A stretch of DNA of 14,534 nt from Desulfuromonadaceae bacterium (GCA_003250235.1 QKGY01000050.1:1-14534); one strand, 5' to 3'; positions 1 to 7,009 are shown, counted from the stretch's first letter. Notes: generated by a model from the sequence alone, not told the origin. Translations and numbers: made by a program.

Positions 1-299
1 AACTTCAGCTCAGCGATTGCCACGACGGGATCGCGACGCTGTTCGACGATATCGAGGAGCTGGCCCGAAGCTGCCGGTTCAACGATTGTCTCCACGAGCA
101 CGAAGACGGGTGCGCCGTCAAGGCCGCTGTCGCCTGGGGAGACCTCAGCCCCCGGCGTCTTGCCAACTACCGCAAGCTGATGACCGAGCAGGAGCGCAAT
201 GCCGAATCCCTTGCCGAGAAGCGCCGCCGGGAGCGGAACTTCAGCAAGCATGTTCGAAGCGTTATGTCGGCAAAGCTCAAGCAGCGCAATGATTTCTGA
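1..299 (+). CDS. rsgA: Small ribosomal subunit biogenesis GTPase RsgA, C-terminal end (5' truncated by window)
   Basis: The reading frame that is open from base 3 to the TGA at 297-299 encodes the last 98 residues of RsgA (YjeQ/YloQ). RsgA is a circularly permuted GTPase that acts late in 30S subunit maturation. The visible part holds the family's zinc-binding motif, Cys-x4-Cys-x-His-x5-Cys (CRFNDCLHEHEDGC), followed by the typical AV-x-A...G-x-L/I-x3-R-x2-NY-x-KL segment. It ends in a Lys/Arg-rich helical tail. The GTPase and OB domains lie left of the window. An overlapping frame with an ATG at 17 does not encode this motif and is spurious. A strong hairpin follows within 10 bases of the stop. 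Identification rests on recognising the zinc motif and its flanks, which are distinctive. Confidence 0.93.
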   Translation, partial: LQLSDCHDGIATLFDDIEELARSCRFNDCLHEHEDGCAVKAAVAWGDLSPRRLANYRKLMTEQERNAESLAEKRRRERNFSKHVRSVMSAKLKQRNDF

Positions 300-307
300 A
301 GCACGCA

Positions 308-346
308 GAGGGGATTGCGGAAGGTTTCGCAATCCCCTTGTATTTG
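308..346 (+). terminator. Rho-independent terminator after rsgA
   Basis: A perfect 10-bp stem, GGGGATTGCG (310-319) with CGCAATCCCC (328-337), encloses an 8-base loop. An extra A-T pair and a G-T pair extend its base. A T-rich tail (ttgtattt) follows. It lies directly after the rsgA stop codon. Confidence 0.8.
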
Positions 347-489
347 TCTCCTGCACGACCTTGCCGCGGCTCCCGCGGAAGCGGAGGACAGGGGGAAATA
401 GCCTGTAAGGGAAAAGCGGATGGCCGTTTTATCCAAAGAGGGAAACGATGTCGATACCGCCTCATGAGGGGCGATCCTGTTCCGCGAGG

Positions 490-518
490 TTGTCTCTCCC
501 GGCGGTTTTTTGTATGGT
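490..518 (+). promoter_or_regulatory. Possible sigma70-type promoter for the aldo/keto reductase
   Basis: TTGTCT (490-495) and TATGGT (513-518) are separated by exactly 17 bases. Each matches 4 of 6 consensus positions. The site lies about 57 bases upstream of the reductase start and downstream of the rsgA terminator, where a promoter is needed. No other part of 340-574 looks like a gene. Confidence 0.35.
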
Positions 519-574
519 AAGGGTCTCCCGGGGAAAATCGCCGGGAAGCAAACCCGTGAACCGGAGAAGTACTT

Positions 575-1603
575 ATGAAGCACATGAAACTCGGACAAAC
601 CGACCTGGTGGTCTCGGAGCTGGGCTTCGGGGCCATCCCCATTATCCGCCTGGGGAAGAAGGATGCCGTTGAGGTTCTGCGATATGCCGTGGAGCGCGGG
701 ATCAATTTCTTCGATACGGCGAACGCCTACAAGGACAGCGAAGAGAAGATCGGCGAGGCGTTCTCAAAGATGCGCGACCGGGTTGTGCTGGCCACCAAGA
801 CGCTGCGTCGCGATGGCGCGGGGATGACCGAGCACCTGGAGCGCAGCCTGACCATGATGCGCACCGACCATATCGATCTCTACCAGTTTCACCAGGTCGC
901 GCAGGAGGCGGACTGGCAGGCCCTCATGTCCCCCGGCGGGGCCTTCGAGACCGCCAAAAAGGCGCAGGAGGCGGGCAAGATCCGCCATATCGGCGTGACC
1001 TCCCACAGCCTGCCGATGGCGATCTCGATGGTACGCACCGGACTTTTCAGCACCGTGCAGTTCCCCTTCAACTTCATCGAAGGGGCCGCCGCCACTGAAC
1101 TGCTCCCCGTTGTCCGGGAGCGCGGCATGGGCTTTCTGGTCATGAAGCCCTTCGGCGGCGGGGTCATCGACAATGCCCGCGTGGCCTTTCGCTATCTGCG
1201 TCAGCATGAGGGGATCCTGCCGATCCCCGGTTTCGAATCCACGGCGCAGATCGACGAGGTCTGCGCGTTCTACCGCGACGCCAACGAGGTCACCGAACAG
1301 GACCTGGCCGTGATGGAGCGCTACCGCCAGGAGCTGGGCAAGCGCTTCTGCCGCCGCTGCGAATACTGCCAGCCCTGTCCCCAGGGGGTGATGATCACCC
1401 CGGCCATGGGTTACCGCATCGTCGTCAACCGCATGTCGCCGGCCGTGGCGGTCGAATTCTGCAAGGCGCCGATGGAGAGTGTCGCCAAGTGCACCGACTG
1501 CAATGTCTGCGTCGGACGCTGCCCCTACGATCTGCCGATTCCGGAGATCCTCAAATCCCACGCCGACCTGTATCGTCAGCACCGGAAAGAGCTGAAAGGC
1601 TGA
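575..1603 (+). CDS. Aldo/keto reductase with C-terminal 4Fe-4S ferredoxin-like module
   Basis: This 342-residue protein has an aldo/keto reductase barrel (about residues 1-250). The expected tetrad is visible: Asp47 and Tyr52 in FFDTANAY, Lys75 in LATKT and His106 in YQFHQV. A C-terminal region carries two Cys clusters typical of Fe-S binding: Cys259-x2-Cys262-x2-Cys265-x2-Cys268-Pro, and Cys306-x2-Cys309-x2-Cys312-x3-Cys316-Pro. This matches the Fe-S oxidoreductase branch of the family (COG1453-like), common in anaerobes. The fusion suggests electron exchange with ferredoxin or an internal Fe-S cluster as well as, or instead of, simple NAD(P)H chemistry. The substrate cannot be read from sequence. 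GGAGAAG lies 5-6 bases before the ATG at 575, which supports that start over the ATG at 584. The gene is monocistronic, with terminators on both sides, and no signal peptide is seen. Confidence 0.9.
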   Translation: MKHMKLGQTDLVVSELGFGAIPIIRLGKKDAVEVLRYAVERGINFFDTANAYKDSEEKIGEAFSKMRDRVVLATKTLRRDGAGMTEHLERSLTMMRTDHIDLYQFHQVAQEADWQALMSPGGAFETAKKAQEAGKIRHIGVTSHSLPMAISMVRTGLFSTVQFPFNFIEGAAATELLPVVRERGMGFLVMKPFGGGVIDNARVAFRYLRQHEGILPIPGFESTAQIDEVCAFYRDANEVTEQDLAVMERYRQELGKRFCRRCEYCQPCPQGVMITPAMGYRIVVNRMSPAVAVEFCKAPMESVAKCTDCNVCVGRCPYDLPIPEILKSHADLYRQHRKELKG

Positions 1604-1634
1604 GCCGAGGGCCTTCCCGGATACAAACGATCGC

Positions 1635-1668
1635 ATGGCCCGTTCCCTTCCGGACGGGCCATTTTTTT
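1635..1668 (+). terminator. Rho-independent terminator after the aldo/keto reductase
   Basis: A 9-bp stem, ATGGCCCGT (1635-1643) with ACGGGCCAT (1654-1662), is extended inward by a G-T and a C-G pair. A run of seven T residues (1662-1668) follows. It lies 32 bases after the stop codon. Confidence 0.93.
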
Positions 1669-1800
1669 GCGGTTTCCGATTCCCCGGTGAAGCCGGTCCC
1701 CGGTCTTTCGTGCAAAACCGTGTAAGATTGTAGGCAGAATGTCGGGAGAAAGGGACCGGACCGTATGCGACGGACGGCTCCGGGCGAAGGAGGTCATGAC

Positions 1801-3222
1801 ATGCGAGAGGAAAAGCGGAAAAATCCAGGGCCCCTTGAGATCGTGCGCAACCTGCTTGCGGTCGCTCAGAGCGACACGCTGCTCGGCGATCTGTACAGGA
1901 TGAGGGCGCATCGCTATCTGCAGAACGAGATAAGCTGGAACGACTACAACACGTTGAAGCAGGAGCAGGTCACCTGGACCAACCTCCCCAACAGGATCCG
2001 CAATGCCATGGATCAAGGGGACTGGCGAACGGTCCGGGAGCTTTCCGGAGAGTATAAAACGTTGAAGTCCGACCTGGAGAGCAAGCAGATGCTCCGGGAG
2101 ATGGCCGCCGCCGTCTATGAATCCCGTCCCGTCCCGGTAGACCCGTTTTCGCCGGGCATGTATGCCATCGCCGGCGTCTCCCAGGATCGGCTCACCGAAC
2201 TTCGGGCCACGACCCTGCGGCGATTGCGCGACCTCGCCGAGGACGACAGCGAATGGAAGACGCTTTATGAAAAGCGCCTCGAGGCGTTGTCCACCCTGCC
2301 GGAGCAGAAGAGCGGTGCCGGCGCGGCGGCGCCCCGCCCCGAGATGGGGCAGCTCGAGGAAGAGGCTGCCCTGGCACTGGAAGCGGGGAACTTCGATCGG
2401 CTCGAACAGCTGGCCGGCGATCTGGTGAAAAATTCCGACGGATGCGCCGATCCGGCTACGGAAGACGCCACGGAAATCAGTGCTCCGGGTGCTGACGGCG
2501 ACCATTTCTTCGCTTTCTCCGCGGAGACGACCGCGCGTGCCAGAGCGCTCGGGCTCGGTCTGTTCCGGGTGCCTTCGCGCCACAAGGAGTTCGCCCCGCT
2601 GTGCCGGCTGGCCTGGCATCCGGCGTATGCACAGACCCGCGGTAATCACTCCGGCGTGGTGCATATCGCGGAATTGCCGCTCCCGGACGGGATACCGGAA
2701 ACCATCAAGTCGCGGTTGCAGCTTTTTGCCATGCATCCGTTCATCAACTCTGCGGGGGTGCGTTTCCTGCCGACCATGGTCGGCGAGGACGCCCTGGTGG
2801 AGGATTTCGACGACCCGGAGAAAGGCTCGGTGATGCCGGTCAGCCCGCTGCTCGCGCTTCTCGACCTGCCTCACCGCGAGCAGCTGTCGCGAACCCAGAT
2901 CGAGAATGCCCTTCAGGAGAAGGGGCATGAGCTGCTGAAAAACGAGCTCGGTCTCGACCCCGGGGTATTCCGGCTGGTGTGCGTCCCGCCCGATCTGCAT
3001 CTGCGCATCGGCCTTGACCGCGGCTGGGGGCAACAGCAGATATGGACCCATTTCGACGGCTACATGATCATGGAGGATGGCAAGCGGCAGGCGCTGGCCG
3101 GAGGGGATGTCCGTTTCGGCGGCATCTACGATCTGCTCGGCGTTCCTCTCAATTACTCCTCGGAGCGCCTGATCGTCCGCTTTGCCGTCGTGCAGCGCAA
3201 GCGGATGGCGACCTGGACCTGA
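1801..3222 (+). CDS. Uncharacterised 473-residue soluble protein
   Basis: I do not recognise this family. The start at 1801 is chosen because AAGGAGG (1787-1793) sits 7 bases upstream; the in-frame ATG at 1765 has no such site. No signal peptide or membrane segment is visible, so it is probably cytoplasmic. The N-terminal half is charged and predicted helical. It contains two similar stretches, at about residues 67-82 (AMDQGDWRTVRELSGE) and 191-207 (LALEAGNFDRLEQLAGD), that share an A-x3-G-[DN]-[WF]-x2-[VL]-x2-L-[SA]-G pattern, suggesting helical-hairpin repeats. A low-complexity acidic linker (about 212-234) leads to a C-terminal domain (about 235-465) rich in aromatic and His residues, including HPAYAQTRGNHSG, HPFINSAGVRFLP, WTHFDGY and GGDVRFGGIYDLLG. 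The long open frame on the opposite strand is a shadow. The coding call is firm; the function is unknown. Confidence 0.8.
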   Translation: MREEKRKNPGPLEIVRNLLAVAQSDTLLGDLYRMRAHRYLQNEISWNDYNTLKQEQVTWTNLPNRIRNAMDQGDWRTVRELSGEYKTLKSDLESKQMLREMAAAVYESRPVPVDPFSPGMYAIAGVSQDRLTELRATTLRRLRDLAEDDSEWKTLYEKRLEALSTLPEQKSGAGAAAPRPEMGQLEEEAALALEAGNFDRLEQLAGDLVKNSDGCADPATEDATEISAPGADGDHFFAFSAETTARARALGLGLFRVPSRHKEFAPLCRLAWHPAYAQTRGNHSGVVHIAELPLPDGIPETIKSRLQLFAMHPFINSAGVRFLPTMVGEDALVEDFDDPEKGSVMPVSPLLALLDLPHREQLSRTQIENALQEKGHELLKNELGLDPGVFRLVCVPPDLHLRIGLDRGWGQQQIWTHFDGYMIMEDGKRQALAGGDVRFGGIYDLLGVPLNYSSERLIVRFAVVQRKRMATWT

Positions 3223-3247
3223 GCCGGACAATCGGTGCGTCACGCAA

Positions 3248-3279
3248 CGATCCGGGAAAAATGATTTATCCCGGTATCG
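3248..3279 (+). other. Imperfect stem-loop between the 473-residue gene and the zinc-ribbon gene
   Basis: CCGGGA (3252-3257) pairs with TCCCGG (3269-3274). AAA/TTT pairs lie inside after one mismatch, and CGAT/ATCG pairs lie outside around a one-base bulge. The apical loop is tga. No T-run follows, so it is not a classic intrinsic terminator. It could be a factor-assisted terminator, an mRNA 3'-end stabiliser or an operator. Confidence 0.5.
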
Positions 3280-3333
3280 TGCGCGGACCGTCAGACATGG
3301 TAGTATTTATATACAATGAACAAGGAGGATGCC

Positions 3334-3483
3334 ATGACTGATACCCGTTGCGCGCAATGCGGCCACGTATATGAAGAAGACGAACTGATCGAACGCGAAG
3401 ATACCGGCGAGTTGATCTGCATCGATTGCTCGGGCCTGATGGCCTACGAAGACCTCAGCTGTCAGTATGACGAGACCGGCTGA
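3334..3483 (+). CDS. Small zinc-ribbon protein, 49 residues
   Basis: This short gene has an excellent ribosome site, AAGGAGG (3322-3328), 5 bases before the ATG at 3334. An in-frame ATG at 3316 lies upstream of that site and is not the start. The 49-residue product has Cys6-x2-Cys9 (CAQC) and Cys29-x2-Cys32 (CIDC), the two knuckles of a zinc ribbon, plus one more Cys at 43. The sequence between and after the knuckles is strongly acidic (EEDELIEREDTGE, AYEDLSCQYDETG). Small acidic zinc ribbons of this kind often act as protein-binding adaptors, but no function is established here. The gene is followed at once by a strong terminator. An AT-rich stretch (3304-3315) upstream may be its promoter region, but I could not assign clear -35 and -10 boxes. 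Confidence 0.82.
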   Translation: MTDTRCAQCGHVYEEDELIEREDTGELICIDCSGLMAYEDLSCQYDETG

Positions 3484-3518
3484 TCGCTGGCAGGACGTTG
3501 ACCCTCTGAGAAGCACAT

Positions 3519-3560
3519 GAAGAAACGGGCTGTTTGCCATCAAACAGCCCGTTTCTTTTT
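3519..3560 (+). terminator. Strong Rho-independent terminator after the zinc-ribbon gene
   Basis: A perfect 16-bp stem (3521-3536 with 3541-3556) encloses the tetraloop CCAT. T residues at 3556-3560 follow. It lies between convergent genes. On the minus strand the hairpin is equally strong but its T-tail is poor, so it may also stop the minus-strand ABC operon, less efficiently. Confidence 0.93.
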
Positions 3561-3638
3561 GGCGGAGCGGGTTGAAAAGAACCTGTGTGCGCGGCTTGAC
3601 AGCCGGGCGATGCCGTCAGGGCCGTCGTTCCGCTGACC

Positions 3639-4346
3639 TCAGCCCTGCGCCTGCAGCCTCCGGGAGCGGCCGTGCCGGTCTTCGACGATCCTGCCGTCGC
3701 GCAGCTGGATGGCTCTGTCGAAATAGTCCAGATTCTCACGGTTGTGCGTGACCATCACGATGGTTTGACCGGCGGCATGCAGGGCACTCAACACCCCCAT
3801 GATTTCATGGCTGGTTTCCGTATCCAGACTGCCCGTCGGCTCGTCGGCGAGAAGCAGGGGAGGGTCGTTGACCAGGGCCCGGGCGATGGCCACACGCTCT
3901 TGTTCGCCCCCGGACAGCTGGTTCGGCAGGTGCTTGCATCGATGACCGAGGCCTACCGCGTCCAGCGCCGCTTCCGCCCTGGTTCGCTTCTCCCGCGAGG
4001 GCAACGCCCTGACCGCCAGCGGGACCATGACGTTCTCCAGCGCGGTCAGATAGGGGACGAGGTTGAAGGACTGAAAGACGAAGCCGACATACTCGCGGCG
4101 GAAGTCCGCAAGCTTCTCCCCGGGCAATTCATAGAGGTCGATACCGTCGATGCATATCTTCCCGGACGTGGGATGACAGAGGCCTCCAAGCAGGGTGAGC
4201 AGGGTGCTCTTCCCCGAACCGGACGGCCCCAGGACGCCGAGGAACGTTCCCTCTTCGAGATTCAGGTCTACCTGCCTGAGAGCTTCGACGCAACCGGCAT
4301 CGCCGGTGTAGCGTTTACTCAATTCTCGGATTTCGATCAGAGACAT
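3639..4346 (-). CDS. ABC transporter ATP-binding protein (MacB/LolD-type)
   Basis: This 235-residue nucleotide-binding subunit is complete. It has Walker A GPSGSGKST (residues 40-48), a Q-loop FVFQSFNL (Gln92), the signature LSGGEQERVAIARAL (144-158), Walker B LLLADEPTGSLD (164-175) and the H-loop VTHN (His201). The Walker B with PTGSLD and the NLVPYLTALENV segment are typical of the LolD/MacB/FtsE group, which pairs with FtsX-like permeases. It sits 20 bp downstream of such a permease and is the last gene of the minus-strand operon. A usable AAGGA lies 9 bases before the ATG. It should energise the permease at the inner face of the membrane. In MacB-type systems ATP hydrolysis drives conformational work on periplasmic partners rather than substrate passage through the membrane. 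The transported or handled substrate is not shown. Confidence 0.93.
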   Translation of the reverse strand: MSLIEIRELSKRYTGDAGCVEALRQVDLNLEEGTFLGVLGPSGSGKSTLLTLLGGLCHPTSGKICIDGIDLYELPGEKLADFRREYVGFVFQSFNLVPYLTALENVMVPLAVRALPSREKRTRAEAALDAVGLGHRCKHLPNQLSGGEQERVAIARALVNDPPLLLADEPTGSLDTETSHEIMGVLSALHAAGQTIVMVTHNRENLDYFDRAIQLRDGRIVEDRHGRSRRLQAQG

Positions 4347-4366
4347 ATCGTCTTATCCTTGCAGGG

Positions 4367-5554
4367 TTAGAGGGTCCGAAGGGCTTCGGATGGGTCCATC
4401 CGACTGGCGTGCAGGGCCGGATAGAAGGAAGCCAGGCACCCGATGACCACCGCCAGGATCACGGCGCCTGCCGCCAGCTCCGGGTGCCACCACAACCAGT
4501 GGCTCACCGTTTCGCCATGCGAGGCATGCGAGGTTTCTTCGCTGAGAAAGGGCAGGGCCGCCCAGGTGACCGTCATGCCGCCCAGATAGCCAAGGACCCC
4601 GGAGAAGACGCTGACAATGATCGATTCACCCAGAATCAGCCGCATGATGTGGCTGCGGCGATACCCGATCGCCCGGAAGATGCCTATCTCCCGTGTCCGT
4701 TCCTTCACCGCCCCCATCATCGTGACAAATACCACCATCCCGCCGACCAGCAGCACGACCGCGGCAACCGTCAGCGAAAACCGACGGAACTCTTCGAGGG
4801 CATGCATCCGCGTCTTCACGACCTGCTGGATGGCATGGACTTCGACATCCGGGAGAACCGAAGAAATCTGGTGCACCATATCCTCGACCGGGCAGTCGGA
4901 GCAGAGAGCGGACACCTCGACGAGGGAAAGACGGCCGGGTTTGCCCAGCAGCCCTTGGGCCACCGGCAGGGAGGCCAGAACCAGGTGATCATCCTGCGAA
5001 CCGGTCTGCTTCAGGATGCCGCTGACGGTGAAGGGCTCTCCCCGTAACGAGACCTTGTCTCCTATGGAAAGGCCAAGGTTTCGGGCGGCGGAACTGCCGA
5101 CCACCAGCTCGTCATCGGCGCTCAAGGGGCGTCCCTCGACCTGCCACCAGCGCTTCAGGGCAAACTCCTGCGAGGGATCGACTCCCATCAGCAGCACGCG
5201 TTTCCCGTTGAGCTGCACAGCGCCGAGTGTCTTGGGGGCGACCACGGCGACATTGCGGCTGTTGGGAATGGTCCGGATAAGGGCCAGATCGTCCTGGCGG
5301 ATATCTTCTGTCTCGACGGTCACCCCACCCAGGGCGATACCGCCATAGGAGAGGGAGAGGTTGTCGCTGCGGGGGGTGAGGAGGATATTGGCGCCGAAAT
5401 TCTCCAGTTTGTGCTGGGCCTCGGCGGTCAGGGCACGCGACAGGGAAAGAAGCGTGACGACGGTCCCGACCCCGAGCAGCAGTCCGGCCACCAGGAAGAT
5501 CAACCGCCCCTTGCGGCGTCTGAGGTTGCTCAATGTGATGGTCTCAAGTCTCAT
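4367..5554 (-). CDS. FtsX/MacB-type ABC transporter permease
   Basis: This 395-residue protein has the MacB layout. One N-terminal membrane segment (about 17-39) is followed by a large periplasmic domain (about 40-258), then three more membrane segments (about 260-283, 306-330 and 361-381). The cytoplasmic loop ERTREIGIFRAIGYRRSHI (285-303) is the FtsX-family coupling region, and the C-terminal SRMDPSEALRTL is also diagnostic. Two local features are unusual. A Cys218-x2-Cys221 pair (CSDC) lies in the periplasmic domain, and a short loop between the last two helices (about 339-358) carries four His residues (343, 346, 352, 357). Both would face the periplasm and could bind metal or do redox chemistry, which fits the Cys-rich DUF2318 and HMA proteins encoded just upstream. 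The ribosome site is weak, so translation may partly depend on coupling within the operon (41-bp gap to the upstream gene). Confidence 0.92.
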   Translation of the reverse strand: MRLETITLSNLRRRKGRLIFLVAGLLLGVGTVVTLLSLSRALTAEAQHKLENFGANILLTPRSDNLSLSYGGIALGGVTVETEDIRQDDLALIRTIPNSRNVAVVAPKTLGAVQLNGKRVLLMGVDPSQEFALKRWWQVEGRPLSADDELVVGSSAARNLGLSIGDKVSLRGEPFTVSGILKQTGSQDDHLVLASLPVAQGLLGKPGRLSLVEVSALCSDCPVEDMVHQISSVLPDVEVHAIQQVVKTRMHALEEFRRFSLTVAAVVLLVGGMVVFVTMMGAVKERTREIGIFRAIGYRRSHIMRLILGESIIVSVFSGVLGYLGGMTVTWAALPFLSEETSHASHGETVSHWLWWHPELAAGAVILAVVIGCLASFYPALHASRMDPSEALRTL

Positions 5555-5595
5555 GTCTCTTGCTCTACCGTTCGCTGTTCAAATCGGTCAACGCC

Positions 5596-6096
5596 TCAGT
5601 TGAAGTATCCGGTGCCCTGCTCGAGGGCCGCCATGTCGATCAGCACCAGGCCATCCCGAAGCTCCCGCTGCAGAGGGGCCGGGTTGCAACCCCCATTGGC
5701 CACGTTGATCATGTCTGTGGGAAAGGACTGGTTGCAGTTGTTGCAGACCATGGCGTCGCCTTGCTGGCGGTATCCTTTTTTCTCCTTGTAGCAGACGTCG
5801 CAGGTGTCGAATGCCGCGCGGATTACTCCGTCCCGGCTTCTGACGAGAAAGAAGCGCAGGTCGGTGTCGGCCCCGCGGATGGTGTAGAACCTGGCCTGGC
5901 CATCCACAAGCTCGCTCTGGGGGATCCGGACCGCCCCCTGCTCCGCGGTGACCCTCGTCGCTCCGGATGCTCCCATCTCTCCGAGCCCCCAGAATGCCAA
6001 GGCCCCGACGATGGCCAGCGTGACGGTCGCCAGGCCCCAGAGCCTTTTGCTTTTGCCGGGCTTTTCGAATAGTGCCTTTTTCTCTTCTCTGTTCAT
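5596..6096 (-). CDS. DUF2318 (FtrD-like) membrane-anchored Fe-S/metal-binding protein
   Basis: This 166-residue protein has a basic N-terminus and one membrane segment (about residues 19-39), then a domain predicted to face the periplasm. The conserved core runs from Cys99 to Cys137: Cys99-x2-Cys102 (CDVC), then KEKKGYRQQGD, Cys118-x2-Cys121 (CNNC), the segment QSFPTDMINVANGG, and Cys137 followed by Asn-Pro. This pattern is characteristic of DUF2318, described as a membrane iron-sulfur-containing FtrD-like family. Members occur in ferrous-iron uptake loci (FtrABCD in Bordetella) and, with FtsX-type ABC genes, in the Campylobacter P19 locus. No FTR1 permease or P19 gene is beside it here. The ribosome site is excellent (AAGGAGG, 8 bases before the ATG). 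It is the second gene of a four-gene operon. The family call is strong; the exact metal or redox role is inferred. Confidence 0.9.
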   Translation of the reverse strand: MNREEKKALFEKPGKSKRLWGLATVTLAIVGALAFWGLGEMGASGATRVTAEQGAVRIPQSELVDGQARFYTIRGADTDLRFFLVRSRDGVIRAAFDTCDVCYKEKKGYRQQGDAMVCNNCNQSFPTDMINVANGGCNPAPLQRELRDGLVLIDMAALEQGTGYFN

Positions 6097-6136
6097 GAAT
6101 CAATCCTCCTTGAGGGATGCGTCGGACGGGGTGACC

Positions 6137-7009
6137 TCAGCTGCAGCAGGAACCGCCGCAACCGGCCCCTCCTTCCGAGGTGGCGGCTTTGATGGCCGGA
6201 TCGAAGATGACCACCGGGGTGGTTTCGACCAGGCGCTGATACCATTGCTGAAGCGCCTGACGACGCTCCGGGGCCGGCAGACCCTTGGCCGTAAACTGCT
6301 GATCGATAAGGTGGCCGATGGTCAGCTCGTCCCGGACATGGCGGGAAAAGGCCTCCCGATCTCCGAAGCGCTGCCGGATCAGGTCTTCGAACCCGGCTGA
6401 ACCGTTGCTCATCCTGGAAACTTCCTGCGCGACCTCGCTTTCCTGGACAACAATCCCCTGTGTCTCGGCGGCGTTGAGCAGGAGTTCCCGCTGCAGAAGC
6501 GCGCTCCAGGCGTCGCGAAGGACGCGGCGCTCTGTCTGGGGATCGGAAGACTCCCGCAGAGAGTTCTGACCGTTTTGCAGCCTGCGGTCCAGTTCCTCGC
6601 GGGGAAGCAGGCGGGTTCCGATGCGTGCCACGTAGAGGCCGGAGAGGCGGCTGTCCTCCTCCCTGAGGGCTTGATAGTCCTTCGGCGGTAGAGCCTCCCT
6701 GAGTTCTGCCGGGTAGCCGGCCTCGGTGATCCGTTGGGCCAGTTCTTCGGCACGGATTCGCCCGGGATCGTACTCGACGCGGCTGAGCCCGGAGGTGACG
6801 CTGACCTCAACGGTGCCCACTCCCTCCACCCGGGCGAGGGTGCTCTGTATGTTCTTGACGCAGGAACCGCAACTGAGATTTTTCACGGTAAAGACAGCCA
6901 GCCCCGCTTCGGAGGCCTGGAGACCGTTGGGATTCCGGAGCCCCCAAACCAGACCCGCTCCCAAAACCATCGTAGCTCCGACAAGCATCAGCAACTTTTT
7001 TCTCCGCAT
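6137..7009 (-). CDS. Membrane-anchored HMA-domain protein with SurA-N-like region and Cys-rich tail
   Basis: From the ATG at 7009 this encodes 290 residues. That start is chosen because AAGGGAG lies 5 bases upstream and it places MRRKK plus a hydrophobic stretch (residues 6-23) at the N-terminus, as in a signal anchor or signal peptide. A TTG at 7099 and an ATG at 7087 are in frame but would put a charged 26-30-residue extension in front and lack good ribosome sites. Residues 38-103 form a heavy-metal-associated domain with Cys47-x2-Cys50 (CGSC) and the usual VEGVGTVEVSVTSG strand region. Residues about 125-265 are helical and resemble the N-terminal chaperone domain of SurA/PpiD-type proteins; no parvulin domain follows. 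The protein ends in GCGGSCCS with Cys284, Cys288 and Cys289. It is the first gene of the HMA/DUF2318/FtsX/ATPase operon and is probably a periplasmic metal-binding or metal-delivery factor. The SurA-like assignment is less certain than the HMA domain. Confidence 0.82.
   Translation of the reverse strand: MRRKKLLMLVGATMVLGAGLVWGLRNPNGLQASEAGLAVFTVKNLSCGSCVKNIQSTLARVEGVGTVEVSVTSGLSRVEYDPGRIRAEELAQRITEAGYPAELREALPPKDYQALREEDSRLSGLYVARIGTRLLPREELDRRLQNGQNSLRESSDPQTERRVLRDAWSALLQRELLLNAAETQGIVVQESEVAQEVSRMSNGSAGFEDLIRQRFGDREAFSRHVRDELTIGHLIDQQFTAKGLPAPERRQALQQWYQRLVETTPVVIFDPAIKAATSEGGAGCGGSCCS

Noticed and set aside
1576..3243. A 555-codon open frame on the minus strand opposite the 473-residue gene
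   Set aside because: It lacks a ribosome site, its composition is typical of an antisense shadow in GC-rich DNA, and the plus-strand gene has a perfect ribosome site and plausible protein composition.
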